A stretch of 64,000 nucleotides of DNA from positions 16,217,561-16,281,560 of the forward strand of contig NC_069093.1 in the NCBI RefSeq assembly GCF_947172395.1, in the 5' to 3' direction. The notes below the pieces were generated by a model. It saw only the letters and a program-made list of their open reading frames with translations, did not search any database and had not been told where the DNA came from. The position numbers and the translations under genes are program-made. This DNA comes from Bicyclus anynana (Eukaryota; Arthropoda; Insecta; Lepidoptera; Nymphalidae). Positions 36,901 through 47,212 of the stretch are shown in pieces (the stretch's first letter is position 1; each line of letters opens with the position of its first letter).

Positions 36901-39900
36901 TGCCCAATCCGTAACCAAGTATCTAGCTCCTAGAGAGAGCATCGCGTTGATCAATGAACCGAACTTTTGTCTCTAATGGAGCGGAACGGTAATTACTCAA
37001 CGCTCACTTCTCCTTAGTATGCTTTACTGTTACGAAGTTTTTTTATAATTCGAATTCATCCTTGTTCACCTCTATCTGTATTGTATGTTGTTACACAGAG
37101 AGAGATAGACGAATTCGACACTCACTATCAAGCATAGCATAACATAGCAATGGCGCTAGTTAATATATTTTTCTAACACTTTTATGATTACCAAATATAT
37201 AAAGGATATCCCGTAAATAGTTCGACATACTCTGTAAGGTGATAGCTGACATTAAGACCTACCACAATAACTAAATATGTGATGTGGGTATTAATTGGTT
37301 GAACTTTTAATTCTCTTGCAGTCTTTATTTTGTTCTATCATTTAGTATTTACATTTTTTAAATTAAAAAACAATGTTGATGCACCTATAAAAAATACAAC
37401 ACCTTAGTTATAATTACTAAAACCGTACAACAATTGTATTTAATATTACATTTATATAAAGTTCATTAAAATGGTATTCAATTACTCAACACTTAGATAA
37501 GTAGTACACTAGCCTATTTATATATAGCCCCTATTTTGCTGAACATCGAAATGATCAACGAACCGAGTTTTTGTCTCTAATGGAGCGGAACAGTAATTAC
37601 TCAACGCTAAATTCACCTTAGTCTGCATTACGGGTATTAGTTAGTTCTGTTAATTGCTCATTAAATAATATCACCAACTATTTAATTACATTTTATCTGA
37701 GATAAAATCGTTAAAAGTTGAAATATTAAGAGTATAATTACTAAAATAGTAATCGTGTAACATAAACTAATAATTTGGAGTGATTAAAGTGAATCTTTAA
37801 TTGTTTAATTTTAAACAAAAAAGACCTAATCACCAAGCGCTGAGCATCGCAATGATCAACGAACCGAAGTTTTGTCTCTAATGGATCGGAACAGTAATTA
37901 CTCAACGCTAAATTCTCGTTAGTATTCACCACAGACTTTCATTCGGCTGTATTTCTTTTTACTCTTATCTTATTATAAGTATATTTTGTTTCATTGTAAT
38001 GTTTTTTTTTGTAACACAATATTTTTATTAATACATTTTTGGTTGGCTAATCCGTAACCAAAATTATTGGTGCTCGGGGAGCATCGCAGTGAACAATTAA
38101 CCAAACTTTTGTTTTAATGGAGCGGAACGGTAATTACTCAATACTTCGTTGTACGTATCACTAAACATTTAGCTTTATGTATCCCTACTAAGGCACTTAG
38201 TAGGTCATCATCATTATGACCATCAGTTTAGTCCGTCCACTGATCTTGACTTCGGCCTTCAGAAAAGACTCTCAAGCTACTCGCTCTTCAATATGAATAG
38301 TGTTTATAACATGTTTTTGAAAGTCTGTGACCTTCCTTATATAGTAAAATCTTTATTTATAGGTACATTATTTTATTAATATTATTAACATTCCCATGCC
38401 AACGTTGAGTAAAAGTATTGGCTGAATAAAACTTGGAACTCCAAATATAATAAAAATACAAAACACATTTTAAATGACCGACATTTCATTATTAATTTTA
38501 AACTTTTTTCAATGAATCAACGAATCGTCCATAACGGAGCGGAACCGTAATTATTTCTCAAATGACGAATTTGCTTTAAAATGTTTTACAGATATTTTTA
38601 CCATAGGTTGTGGTTTTAGAACATGTCTATTTATACTAATATTATATAGATGTAAATTTGATTGTAGGAGGTCGTCTTTGGATATACAAAACCAATTTGG
38701 AATTTTTTTATGTCACTAGAAAGCTACGTTATTTGTGAGCAATCCCCGTATTCCCACGAGAATGGTAAATACGCGGATCAAACCGTGAGGTTAGTTAGTC
38801 TGCTAGTTATAAATTAAATTAAACTGGTAATAAAACAAATAACCTGATACAAATTTAATTTTACTGAACTTATGCCTCTAATGGTTCGGAACAATGATTG
38901 AAAACCCAATATATTTATATATTTTTATAATTGATTGTAAACTGATGTTATTATAATAAATTATGCAAATAACTCTTCGTTATATTTATATCAAATCATT
39001 GTTACATAGTGTTTTAATTTATATTGCAATTAATTTATTTATAATTACACTTAATGTAATTATCACTGACAACCGTAAGCATTTACGCAAGCCCATATCG
39101 CATAATAAATAAATGGAATCAGTGAACCGAACTCTTGTGTCTAATGGAGCGGAACGGTAATTACTCAAAGGCCGAAACTCTCTGAATACTGATGAATTTG
39201 TATTAGTGTACCTCCACTAGTTTGACCTTCAACAACATTTTGGTAGTTTGTTCTGAATTATAAAACCTCAAATCAAATAAACAATTATAGTTAAAGGAAC
39301 GTTACAAATATTTGTACAGTTCTTTATATATAGATATGTATATCACATACCAAATAAATGGTAGGTACTAATAAAGCAAAACGGTTTCTACTTAAAGACA
39401 GATTTCTTGTAAGCGTTACGTCATACTTACGAAAAACAAGACATACTAAAAAAATATTTATTTATTTTGCTATTATCCACGAAAAGTCGACGAACCCATG
39501 CGAACCTAGGTCCGACAAAATACACTCTATGTACGTTTCACTCCGAAACCGGAGCATCCTCAGGAGATGTTGACTCTACAACGTGCATTTGTCGCATGGG
39601 TTCGTTGGCTTTTCGCGGATGATAGCAAAATAAATAAATTATTATATATTCATGATGAACTTCCGCAAACTAACGCCTGCTTCTATCCAATACATACTAA
39701 AAAGACTAGTAAGCTTATTATGCATCAATGTTCGTACCTAACTGTGTCAGTGGTCTAGCAGTTAGATTACAGATTAGAAATGTTCAATCATAATTATCCT
39801 AAAACCAAATCAAATTGATACGCCAGATCCTGGTGAACGAAAATACTTTAGGGGAGCGTTTTAATAAAAGTAAGGTAGATGCTTTAAAATAGAAAAGACA

Positions 39901-42630
39901 AGGAATAGAAGGCTCGATAACTATTGAGGCTATTGCGTTATCATGTTTTAACCATGTTCAACTTAGTTTCGTTTCTATATACCCAGTGTTCACACTCAAA
40001 ATATTCTAATTTCAACTTACTATAGTCGCTGAAATGAGGAGATTCGCAGAAAAACCAAAGTCACTGACATAGCTGGCTAATTGGCTATAATCTGTTTTCT
40101 ATGTTGTTACTTTTATTATCTTTGTATTTAGCTGTAAGTTTTCCTTTCTAAATAAATAAAAATAAAAATATAGAATAATAGCTTAGCGAGTCACAAAGCT
40201 GAAGTGGCAATGGGCCGAGGGCCGAGGACATCAAGCGCATTGCTGAAGTCCATGTCCAGCAGTGAACGTCCATCGGCTGTTGTTGATGATGATGATGATC
40301 GTTTCACAGGTCCCAGTAATCCACAAATTGGTTAACTTTTAACTCTTATTCGTCAGGACCCAGTGATCACGGGCGTGACGCACGTGTCAGGCGCGGACGG
40401 CGACGGGCTGCGTGCGTCGTGGCGCACGCTGCACGTATATCCTGATGACTACGCCACGCACCGCGGCTTCCTCGCGCTGGAGTGTCGCGCCACGCTGCCT
40501 ACGCGCCCACCAAACGTGCGCAGCATGGCCGTGCGCCTCTACGTCGAGAGCCGCCCGCACATATCATCGCCCATGTTAAGTAAAACTAGTAAGTATCTAA
40601 TTGACGCTGCAGTGCTGCGCCACGCTGCCTACGCGCCCACCAAACGTGCGTAGCATGGCCGTGCGCCTCTACATCGAGAACCGCCCGTACATATCATCAC
40701 CCATGCTAAGTAAAACTAGTAAGTATCTTCCTCGCGCTGGAGTGTGGCGCGTCACTGCCTACGCGCCCAGCGAACGTGCGTAGCATGGCCATGCAACTCT
40801 ACATAGAGAGCCGCCCGCACGTATCATCGCCCATGCTAAGTAAAACTAGTAAGTATCTTCCTTGCGCCTACGCGCCCACGTGCGTAACATGGCCGTGCGC
40901 CTCTACGTCGAGAGCCGCCCAATAACGTAAATAAATATTTTTCTAATTCAAAAGAAAATAAATGAAATAGCAGTGACTTCATTCCACTAGATACCCCTGT
41001 ATGTGTCTTGTACAAAGTTATTGCAACAGTATTTCACATTATTTGCATACGCGGCCAATATTCTTATTTCTGAGACCAACCGCGCGGCGCTCGCGAGACA
41101 TTGCGTAAATAAAATGTTTAAGACTTTTTATTATCTTTGTACAATATTACAAGATACAAGGATACTTCTATTTATTTTTAAACGCTTATTTATCTTGCCT
41201 TAGATAGAAGCATACATCCAAGGCATTTATCTTTATGTAATAAAAATTCCCCGAATAATATAGTGGATGTTATCTAAGAAAGATGAATAAGAAAATAATG
41301 TTTTAGTATAATAATAGTACAGTAGGCCTTAAGTTGAACTATGCGTAGTTACACATTTTTGGAGTCAGCGATTTACGGCGCGTAACCATAGAAACACGTG
41401 AAAGCCATTACTTACTTACGAATTTTTCAACGATTTGACATCTTTAATGTACTGCTAAACCATGAACCAAGCGCAAACCACACTTTGATTTTTAATTATA
41501 CCTACGCAGATGACCGCCATTTTTGTTCAACTTACTTGCCAGGTACTGCTTACGAAATCCGGTTTTTATTAAAGTCGATCAGTTCCATCCGCTTTCCTAT
41601 ATCGTCTAGCCATTATGATCTGAAAATAAAAGTTTAGTTAAGAAACACAGTGGAAAGTTTTATCCTTTATGCGGGCCGGCGGCGGGCCAATCAAAAACTT
41701 TCTCCTGCGCTGTATCCGATCTGCGGAGTAAACAATATTGTTATCAAGAGAATGGTTGTTTTATATAAGCTTATTATCACACTAACATTATAGAGGAGAA
41801 AGTTTATATGTGTGTAATGTTTATGTGTGTATGTTTGTTTTTCCTTCACGATGCAATTACAGAACACTAGCCGACGCCCGCGACTTCGTCCGCGCCTAAA
41901 CTATAAAAGTAAGGACACTTTTATAGTTTAGGCAGCGTACGCAAAATAAGTAACTTTTCTTGTTGATTTTTACACCTTGTCAGAAAAACCCAAATATCTT
42001 ACGGAACCCTATTTTTTTCCAAAATAATATTTAGCCTATGTTACTTGTGGATAAAGTATCTTATGAATGGTGAAAGAATTTTTAAAATCGGTCCAGTAGT
42101 TTTTGAGCCTATTCATTACAATCAAACAAACAAACAAAGATTTCCTCTTTATAATATTAGTATAGATAAAATGAATAATCGCGCGAGGCGTTCTTCAGGT
42201 GTCACTAACTCGATTTTGTTTTATTATAAACTAGCAAACGCCCGTGACTGTATGTAACCATGTATTTGGATAAAAAGTAGTTAATGTTTGTCTATAACCT
42301 CCTAGATTTTCCAGTGAAAGTCTCATTAAAATCGGTTCAGTCGTTCCAGATATTAACCCTAACAAACAGATAGACAGACAAAGTGTGTAAAGATGCTTGA
42401 TTATTTTTTTTAGTCTCGTGTAGCTTTGAGCACTTGAAAAAAACACAATTATTTTGAAATCATAGACACTTTCATTTTATTTGTATGTATTGATATTAGG
42501 TATTGAATAGATTTTTGTTGATTTTATTTTGTTTCCAGGTAAAAGCAGCGCGACAAGATTGCGCTGTGTGTGTGTTCTTTGGACGTTGATGCTCCTCGCA
42601 CGGAGACGAGTGCCTTTACTAGTGCAATAG
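24768..42630 (+). CDS. Beaten-path (Beat) family immunoglobulin protein, 3' part of gene, five exons
   Basis: Exons are 24768-24937, 28770-28947, 31252-31391, 40357-40588 and 42539-42630. All introns are GT-AG, and the exon ends fit in phase (0, 1, 0, 1), giving one open frame of 269 codons plus TAG at 42628. The protein reads as two Ig-like domains. The first has Cys in ELRCFYA, the Beat signature LHSVKWYRG..EIFRYTP, and a second Cys in KYTCEVSSEGPRF, followed by NMTLAVLP. The second has Cys in LVNCTS and LALECRAT. The C-terminus ends in a short hydrophobic run (CVCVLWTLMLLA) followed by basic residues, possibly a membrane or GPI-attachment signal. Beat proteins are secreted or membrane-bound neuronal Ig proteins that bind Sidestep-family receptors in axon guidance and synaptic partner choice. 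The first exon in the window needs one upstream base (phase), so the signal peptide exon lies upstream and was not found. The Beat subgroup was not determined. Confidence 0.88.
25093..25417 (+). mobile_element. SINE B, full length, in Beat intron 1
   Basis: TTGACGGGCTCCGTGGTATG head, GGGTTTGATCCTCGG (B box), TTCGGCCGTGGCTAGTTACC, GCCCGCTTCCATCTTATATT and an A-rich end. Confidence 0.82.
25418..26932. other. Intron 1, unassigned AT-rich DNA
   Basis: I looked for a further Beat exon here and found no plausible GC-rich in-phase frame with splice sites. Confidence 0.5.
26933..27244 (+). mobile_element. SINE A, complete, in Beat intron 1
   Basis: AGCCGTGATAGCCCAGTGG, GGGTTCGAATCCGGTCC and GAGCCGAATATGGGTTGATG. 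Followed at 27272-27302 by a perfect hairpin (AAAGATTTAACGTT, 14-bp stem) next to a short inverted piece of the SINE tail. Confidence 0.86.
27350..27548 (-). mobile_element. Helitron-like element, second family
   Basis: CTGACGCGGCGCGTTTTCAC, TCGATAAATGGGCTATCTAA and TTCAGCTTTATAATATTAAC. Confidence 0.66.
28600..28722. mobile_element. MITE-like inverted repeat just upstream of Beat exon 2
   Basis: TAAAGTAAAACTTCT (28600-28614) and AGAAGTTTTACTTTA (28708-28722) are perfect 15-bp inverted copies. The right arm ends 47 bp before the exon acceptor. Confidence 0.68.
28770..28947 (+). CDS. Beat gene, second exon in window (Ig1 C-terminal half)
   Basis: The acceptor is ttgtttcag|TAT in phase 0 and the donor is GCGG|gtaaac, leaving phase 1. 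It encodes YESRAFNTSGVSVTNSS, then KYTCEVSSEGPRF with the second Ig1 cysteine, ending NMTLA. It is the first unit of a nine-copy tandem array; only this copy has the upstream YESRA codons and a good polypyrimidine tract. Confidence 0.9.
28784..30487 (+). repeat. Nine-copy 190-bp tandem array carrying Beat exon 2
   Basis: Units begin (at gttcaac) at 28784, 28974, 29164, 29354, 29544, 29734, 29924, 30114 and 30304. Each contains the last 163 nt of exon 2, its 5' splice donor and 27 nt of intron. By eye units 1-7 are identical, unit 8 differs at 30209 (c to a, Thr to Lys beside the Ig cysteine), and unit 9 differs only after the donor. Reading through units shifts frame (190 is not a multiple of 3) and meets a stop at the end of the next unit, so the array is not one long exon. 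Confidence 0.95.
30739..30919 (+). mobile_element. RTE-like LINE fragment in Beat intron 2
   Basis: Encodes MERAMLGVSLRDRIRNEEIR and KWQWAGHIVRRADG.WGPKVLE, then breaks off into unrelated sequence. Both ends truncated. Confidence 0.8.
31252..31391 (+). CDS. Beat gene, third exon in window (start of Ig2)
   Basis: The acceptor is ctccaccag|TG and the donor GAG|gtgagc. With the leftover base of the previous exon it reads VLPEYDPLITGLPTYVNAGE, then ALVNCTSDHSLPAAMLDWF. This is the inter-domain linker and first part of the second Ig-like domain. It ends in phase 0. Confidence 0.9.
31478..31778 (-). mobile_element. SINE A, minus strand, in Beat intron 3
   Basis: Reverse complement of the family: CCATATTCAGCTCACTGCTG, GGATTCGAACCCACACCCTC and GGGCTATCACGGCTC. 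Confidence 0.84.
31779..33446. other. Intron 3, unassigned AT-rich DNA
   Basis: No exon or repeat family recognised. Confidence 0.45.
33447..33565 (-). mobile_element. Helitron-like head fragment
   Basis: AGAGTAAAATCTATTTCCAT, CAGCCAAATCGCTTCAGTAA and TTATAATATTAGTGTGA, reverse complement of the 5' part of the 6081 family. Confidence 0.65.
33690..33770 (-). mobile_element. Repeat E fragment, minus strand
   Basis: AAAAGTGCTTGTAAATAAAC and TAAGCCTACTTGAATTAAAT are complementary to the start of the copy at 4349. Confidence 0.5.
33771..34142 (-). mobile_element. RTE-like LINE 3' end, longest open copy
   Basis: The minus strand is open for 125 codons: RRRIRRLKVTQRAMERAMLE, NEEIRRRTKITDIAQRVAKL, WGPKVLEWRPRTEKGSVGRP, PTRWTEDIKR. 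It lacks endonuclease and RT cores, so it is a 5'-truncated dead copy. Confidence 0.84.
34583..34760 (-). mobile_element. Helitron-like remnant
   Basis: ACTAGCGGACGCCGGCGACC then TCCACGTGAAATTTCC; the right part is diverged. Confidence 0.55.
35392..35720 (-). mobile_element. Remnant of a non-LTR retroelement coding end
   Basis: The minus strand reads LPSHCKTPGRFPF, ETELSS/FPNSYNLGIFNMR-like and KHLLGKRVPS in shifting frames, the C-terminal pattern (NSYNLGIFK) of lepidopteran LINE polyproteins as I recall it. Frameshifts throughout. Confidence 0.45.
36034..36290. repeat. Old repeat with (CCCTA)n tract
   Basis: ACTAGCGGACCCGGTCAAGC starts a repeat fragment; 36088-36129 holds about six CCCTA-like pentamers. 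The flanks are unassigned. Confidence 0.5.
36937..39175 (+). repeat. Cluster of seven dispersed ~50-85-bp motif copies in Beat intron 3
   Basis: Copies lie at 36937-37018, 37541-37622, 37842-37922, 38079-38150, 38511-38566, 38861-38908 and 39091-39175, all in the same orientation and 240-600 bp apart in AT-rich DNA. Good copies read GAGCATCGC, then ATCAATGAACCGAACTTTTG, TCTCTAATGGAGCGGAACGG and TAATTACTCAACGCT. The palindrome GTAATTAC is kept in five of seven. Units 1 and 4 also share AATCCGTAACCAA about 30-40 bp upstream. No coding potential, terminal repeat or tail was seen. Confidence 0.8.
39456..39641. mobile_element. Foldback MITE, copy 1
   Basis: TTTATTTATTTTGCTATTAT and its mirror GATAGCAAAATAAATAAATT bound arms containing GAACCCATGCG. 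The centre has CGAAACCGGAGCATCCTCAG. Paralogue of 45946-46143 in reverse orientation. Confidence 0.8.
40031..40300 (+). mobile_element. RTE fragment with nested 103-bp insertion, before Beat exon 4
   Basis: AAATGAGGAGATTCGCAG ... GACATAGCT is interrupted at 40075-40177 by a fragment ending AAATAAATAAAAATAAAAAT, flanked by ATAGCT on both sides (40069-40074, 40178-40183). It resumes TAGCGAGTCACAAAGCTGAA and ends (GAT)n, 57 bp before the exon. Confidence 0.78.
40357..40588 (+). CDS. Beat gene, fourth exon in window (end of Ig2)
   Basis: The acceptor is ttattcgtcag|GAC in phase 0 and the donor is ACTA|gtaagt, leaving phase 1. It encodes DPVITGVTHVSGADGDGLRA, then SWRTLHVYPDDYATHRGFLA and LECRATLPTRPPNVRSMAVR. 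The cysteine of LECRAT pairs in principle with that of LVNCTS in the previous exon. Reading past this donor meets a stop at 40651, so the first donor is the sensible end. The 3' half is duplicated downstream. Confidence 0.88.
40598..40929 (+). repeat. Tandem 130-bp partial duplications of Beat exon 4
   Basis: The last ~120 nt of exon 4 plus donor recur at 40598-40727 and 40728-40857, with a truncated copy at 40858-40929. Donors ACTA|gtaagt lie at 40589, 40719 and 40849, exactly 130 bp apart. In the exon frame copies 2 and 3 have no stop. Their differences are mostly synonymous or conservative (R to Q, V to I, H to Y, V to M). The fourth copy has deletions and no donor. Confidence 0.88.
41776..41870 (+). 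mobile_element. Helitron-like head fragment
   Basis: ATCACACTAACATTATAGAG then GAGAAAGTTTATATGTG, similar to the start of 6081. Confidence 0.55.
41876..42168 (-). mobile_element. Helitron-like element, minus strand
   Basis: ACTAGCCGACGCCCGCGACT, CGGTCCAGTAGTTTTTGAGC and TTATAATATTAGTATAGATA. A perfect 17-bp hairpin (GCCTAAACTATAAAAGT) interrupts the CG-rich end at 41894-41933. Confidence 0.68.
42231..42392 (-). mobile_element. Old Helitron-like remnant at end of Beat intron 4
   Basis: CTAGCAAACGCCCGTGACTG and AAAATCGGTTCAGTCGTTCC. Confidence 0.5.
42539..42630 (+). CDS. Beat gene, last exon and stop
   Basis: The acceptor is ttttgtttccag|GT, completing an AGT codon. The exon encodes SKSSATRLRCVCVLWTLMLL followed by ARRRVPLLVQ and a TAG stop. 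The short hydrophobic stretch flanked by arginines could be a weak transmembrane or GPI signal. Phase agreement with the exon 4 donor supports it, but the encoded tail is not conserved enough to recognise. Confidence 0.72.
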
Positions 42631-45230
42631 GACTAGTTGACTGAACTGATATATCGAATTATCTGTGGACCTTCAAAACGTACGTGAAGCTGTGAGGTAC
42701 CTATAGTTAAACTATTATGAGATATTAATGTAATTAAAAATAATAATTAGATTATGTTTTACCTGTCTAGATAGACTAAGGGGCCGAATCTTCAGTACAA
42801 AAACTTTTGGACATGAGATTGCGAAAATAGGTAAATACAGACAGTAAGCGTACATTAATTTCAAATAATTTCTACATAGCTGTATGGACTAGTGTGGACT
42901 CAGAGGCGCCTCTAGCTCACGGAACGCCTGGGTGCAATAATCACCCTAGCGCCCTCTATCTTAATATATAAATGCAAAAGGTTCATTACGAAATCTCGAA
43001 AATCGCTTGAAGTACAAAACTGAAATTTGGCAGGGAGGTGATTTACAGTTAGTAGGTACCCACTAAAACGGATTATGCGAGCCGGATGCAACGCACACCC
43101 TGCACTATAGGTAAATACGCCTCTGAGTGTGGTATATATCCAAGAGTATTTTTGTATTTCTTTGTTTTCTCAATTGGTTTCTTCAAATAATTTAAAAGTA
43201 AGTAAGTGTTTTATTAAAGCTCGATGATATTTTTACTTTAATTCAAAAATATTTTGTACGCAGAAATAGTGTCACTACAGTGTCCAACATTTTTGTATAT
43301 GTAGATTCACTTCTTTTCGTTGGAGTATATATTCTTGGGTACTAACTATGGTTATCAAGTTATGAACTGAAAGGAGAATTTTCACGTTATCTGGACAGGT
43401 ATGTAATCTAAGAAAATATAAAATAAATGGTTTTCAATAGTAATTTTCCCGCAATTGTGTTGTCTGTGAAACCTTTAGTTATAGTATAAGAGCCATAGCG
43501 TATTATTACGAGTTATATCTTGCAATATTACTTTTTTTACTACCGGTCAGGTTAAACTGTTTTTTTTAACACGTCTTATTATTTTGGATTTTTTAACCCG
43601 TCATACTTGTTTATTGGAAAGTGCGAATTGCACTTTATTTGTCTTTCCGTCAGTCTGTTTAATAATTATGATTATAATAATAAAATATTTAAATAGGTAA
43701 AAACTAAACTACATAAATTATCCAGAAATCAATAATCACATTTCTGTAAAAACTGTAAATATGCCTAAAGGCAAAATCGTAATTGTAAAAAAACACCTTA
43801 TTTTTTACAAATGCGAACATTTACATTCAATATAAAATCTGTCAATCTTATTATATAACAGCTAAACGAGACTAAATTCCGGAAATAAACAGCATAGGAA
43901 TGTACTTTTGTTCGTAAAAAAAATATTATTTTTGTAAACCAAGATTGTTAACAAAGGTTTTTTTTTTTGTAAAATTTGTAAACAATAAGTCGCACAGTTT
44001 AATATTTCTAACTACACGTCTTGAGTAATATTTTGCACTATAATATACAGAGAATATTGTACATGTGCTCACAATTTTGTAAAATGAAATATTTTTTTTT
44101 AAATTTCGCTTCACCGAAATTCGTGGCGCATTATTTACAAAAGATCGTAAATATTTAATTACAATGTGAAAGTGTAAAAATATACCTTACCATTGACTCT
44201 TATCAAGTTTGGCGTTAATAATATTTTTTTTTCCAAATTCTTAAAAAATAAAGAAAGCAACTTAATAATTCCCATTCGCAATAATATTAGTTTAAACTAA
44301 ATAGCAATAACAACATTATACATTTTTTTTACTAACGTTAAGTTGAACGGTTTGATCTAAATATTGACAGCTTTATTCGTAATAATAAATTCATTATAAT
44401 AAAAAATATATAATATTAATTTATTTACTTTTACGACAAGATTATCCGAAATGTAGTAAACATAAAAGGTAAATTTCACACTGTCGCATATCCATGCAAT
44501 ATTATGCAAATACGGATGTGTACATGCAATGAAATGCATACGATTATGCAACTGCGCCACACTTGGTCAGATTCAACCCCTTGATAGACAAAGAGCTGGT
44601 GTAAAGATTGGTTGAAGTGCTTAAATGAAATTATTATTTTAATTATTATTATTTTATCGATAGATTAATGACAAAAAAAAGAGGTTTAGAAGATGCAGTA
44701 ATCACTGATTTGCAGTTCAATTTTGTAACACCAATATAAGTCTTATACTAATGTATTTTAGGTTTTATTTAGATTGATACTAAACTAGTCGCTTCACAAC
44801 TTCCAACGAAGTCGAAATTGTGCTTAATTAGTAAAGGTTTTCTGATTGGCCATCTGATACAAATTATTACATACTCTGTTCTAAACATTGGGTTTCTTCT
44901 CACGTCTTATTTATTCTTTTACCAATAACATTCTAATAAATACTTCATTATTTAATACTTTATTATTCTAGATTTTAATAAATACTTCATTATAAATTTT
45001 CATCAGCTCTAGGACTACAATTTTTTTTCTTTTGTAACACGACTAATATAAATTGAGAATTGTTATGTTTTATAATTATTTATGATAAATTATATTATTA
45101 AGAGACTCCAAGTGCCAGTCATACCTTATTTTAGACTGAAACTTTGTCAGTCAAAGCCTACCTATACCATACGTAAGTACGGTAGCCAAGGAAGTTGGAT
45201 TGTGTTGGCTTTGGGAACGTAACTAATTTT
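42631..45230. other. Presumed Beat 3' UTR then unassigned AT-rich DNA
   Basis: Very AT-rich with runs of T; no second gene, RNA gene or repeat family recognised. Confidence 0.45.
43422..43427 (+). promoter_or_regulatory. Candidate poly(A) signal of the Beat gene
   Basis: First AATAAA found downstream of the stop, about 790 bp away, followed by a GT-rich stretch (gtgttgtctgtg) near 43456. This is weak positional evidence only. Confidence 0.3.
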
Positions 45231-45302
45231 CTGTAGAAACCGAAAGGGGTGTGGATTTTCATCCTCCCCCTAACAAGTTAGCCCGCTTCCATCTTACATT
45301 GG
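45231..45302 (+). mobile_element. SINE B tail fragment
   Basis: TAGAAACCGAAAGGGGTGTG and GTTAGCCCGCTTCCATCTTA match the 3' part of 25093-25417. Confidence 0.6.
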
Positions 45303-45945
45303 AACTCATTGACGTTGTGGGGGCGCCCCCAGGGGATCGTTCACATAAATCGTTCGATCGTTCGTATAAAGAAAAAAAAAGAGTGTGTGTGTCAGCTGCA
45401 ACACACGAATGGAATTTACTCTTTCAGATCGACTGTCTAAATACGTGTATGTTGCCCCGCAGCATACACTATGTACATCTCAATACTGACGCCTGAAAAG
45501 TGAAAGGTGCGCAGAATAGGTTGCGCACAAAAAACGTAAGGTAACGTTTATCAAATTTTACTGCCCATATTTTTTTCATACCGCAGGCTATATATGAAAA
45601 ATCGATTTAAAAGGAGTAAACTCCAAAAATTATAGCATAGGATGGACTAGCAAACTCTCGGCCTACATAAAATGAGGTATGTCTGACTCTCGCAGAATAT
45701 AGTAATAAGCCACACAGTGTGATATATTCTCATCATGTTGTAAATATTAAATTAATAGTAGTCGATGTGCCAATATTGTTATCATTTTATGGTTGATTTT
45801 GTAACTTTAATATGGAAATTGCTCAAAATGATATATTTTGTAATGATAATAATTGTTACGGTTTGATTTTGTATAACACTTTAAAGTTAAATATTGGATA
45901 GAAGCAGGCGTTACTTTGCGGAACTTCATCATGATTATATAATGA

Positions 45946-46143
45946 TTTATTTATTTTGCTATCATCCGCGAAAAGTTGACGAACCCATGCGACAACGACA
46001 CCCAGGTCCGACAAAATACTCTCTACGTACGTTTCACCCCGAAACCGGAGCCTCAGGAGATGTTGTAGAGTATTTTGTCGGACCTGGGTGACGTTGTCGC
46101 ATGGGTTCGTCGACTTTTCGCGGATGATAGCAAAATAAATAAA
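45946..46143. mobile_element. Foldback MITE, copy 2
   Basis: Arms of about 75 bp, nearly perfect inverted copies: TTATTTATTTTGCTATCATC, CGCGAAAAGTTGACGAACCC, and CCAGGTCCGACAAAATACTC, mirrored on the right. The short centre keeps CGAAACCGGAGCCTCAGGAG. Confidence 0.85.
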
Positions 46144-47212
46144 ACTTTAAAGTTGTTTACTCATAGGTTCAGTCATTTAATCGTTTTTATCTGGAAAAGT
46201 TTTTGGGAGTTTAAATGTTGGTGTTTACTTTTCGATGTTCTCTTTTTGAATTTTTATTTGAACACTTCGTGTAATTGCCGCTTTTTTTGCTTTATTGGAA
46301 AATTGTGACAGAAAACAGTTTTAAGACAGTATAACTGATCTCACTTATAGCAGTCCCAAAATCGCTTCAGAAGTTTCGGAGTATATTCGTAACAAACAAA
46401 TAGTCAAATTTCACTTCATTATAAAATTACTTTAGATGTAACCGCGTAAAAAATCTAAAACAACGACGAATATCTATGGAAAAAATAAATGTCACTACTA
46501 TAAAATGCATATTTATGTTATAGGTGGTACAAATGAAATAACACGTTTTTCACAGAAAAGTAGACAGTTACATTTTCAACTTAAACAAACACCGGGAAAC
46601 GAGGCATTTTCCTAATAATATTTTCTTGTTATTACCTATTTGCTATACACACAATGTATTCGCATTACGTTCCAAATGGCTTCAATAAGCACTTGCAGTA
46701 TTCCGTTACCCGTAAAGTCTGATACATGTAATATTGGTATTTATTAGCATAATCTGAAGGTGTGTTTAGTCCCTCATACAAATAAATGTTGTACTTGTAT
46801 GGTTGTACAATTTATATTTATATGAGGGTATACATACACTCGTGAAAAGCGATATAAATTTGTTACACATACAAAGTCAACTTTATATTATGACATTGAG
46901 ATTTAGTTGCACCATTTATTATTATTAAGAGTAACTAGCGGTAATGATTGAAAAAGAAGTGGATTTATTTTTAAACCATTACTTACTTTTTAGAATACTG
47001 TTAAGTTGTCAGATAAATTTTCATTTTGCCATCGAAAGTGTTTGTCTGTGATATCGATATTTTTTTTAAATTATTGTCTGTCTCCTCATCTTTGCTAATC
47101 TCTGAAACGGCTGAAACAATTTAAACAGGACTGTCACTGGTAGCTAGAGGAGGTTATTGCATACAGGCTTAATATATAATTATAATAATTAAAAATTAAA
47201 AAAATATATAAC
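46144..47212. other. Unassigned AT-rich DNA
   Basis: No feature recognised. Confidence 0.4.
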
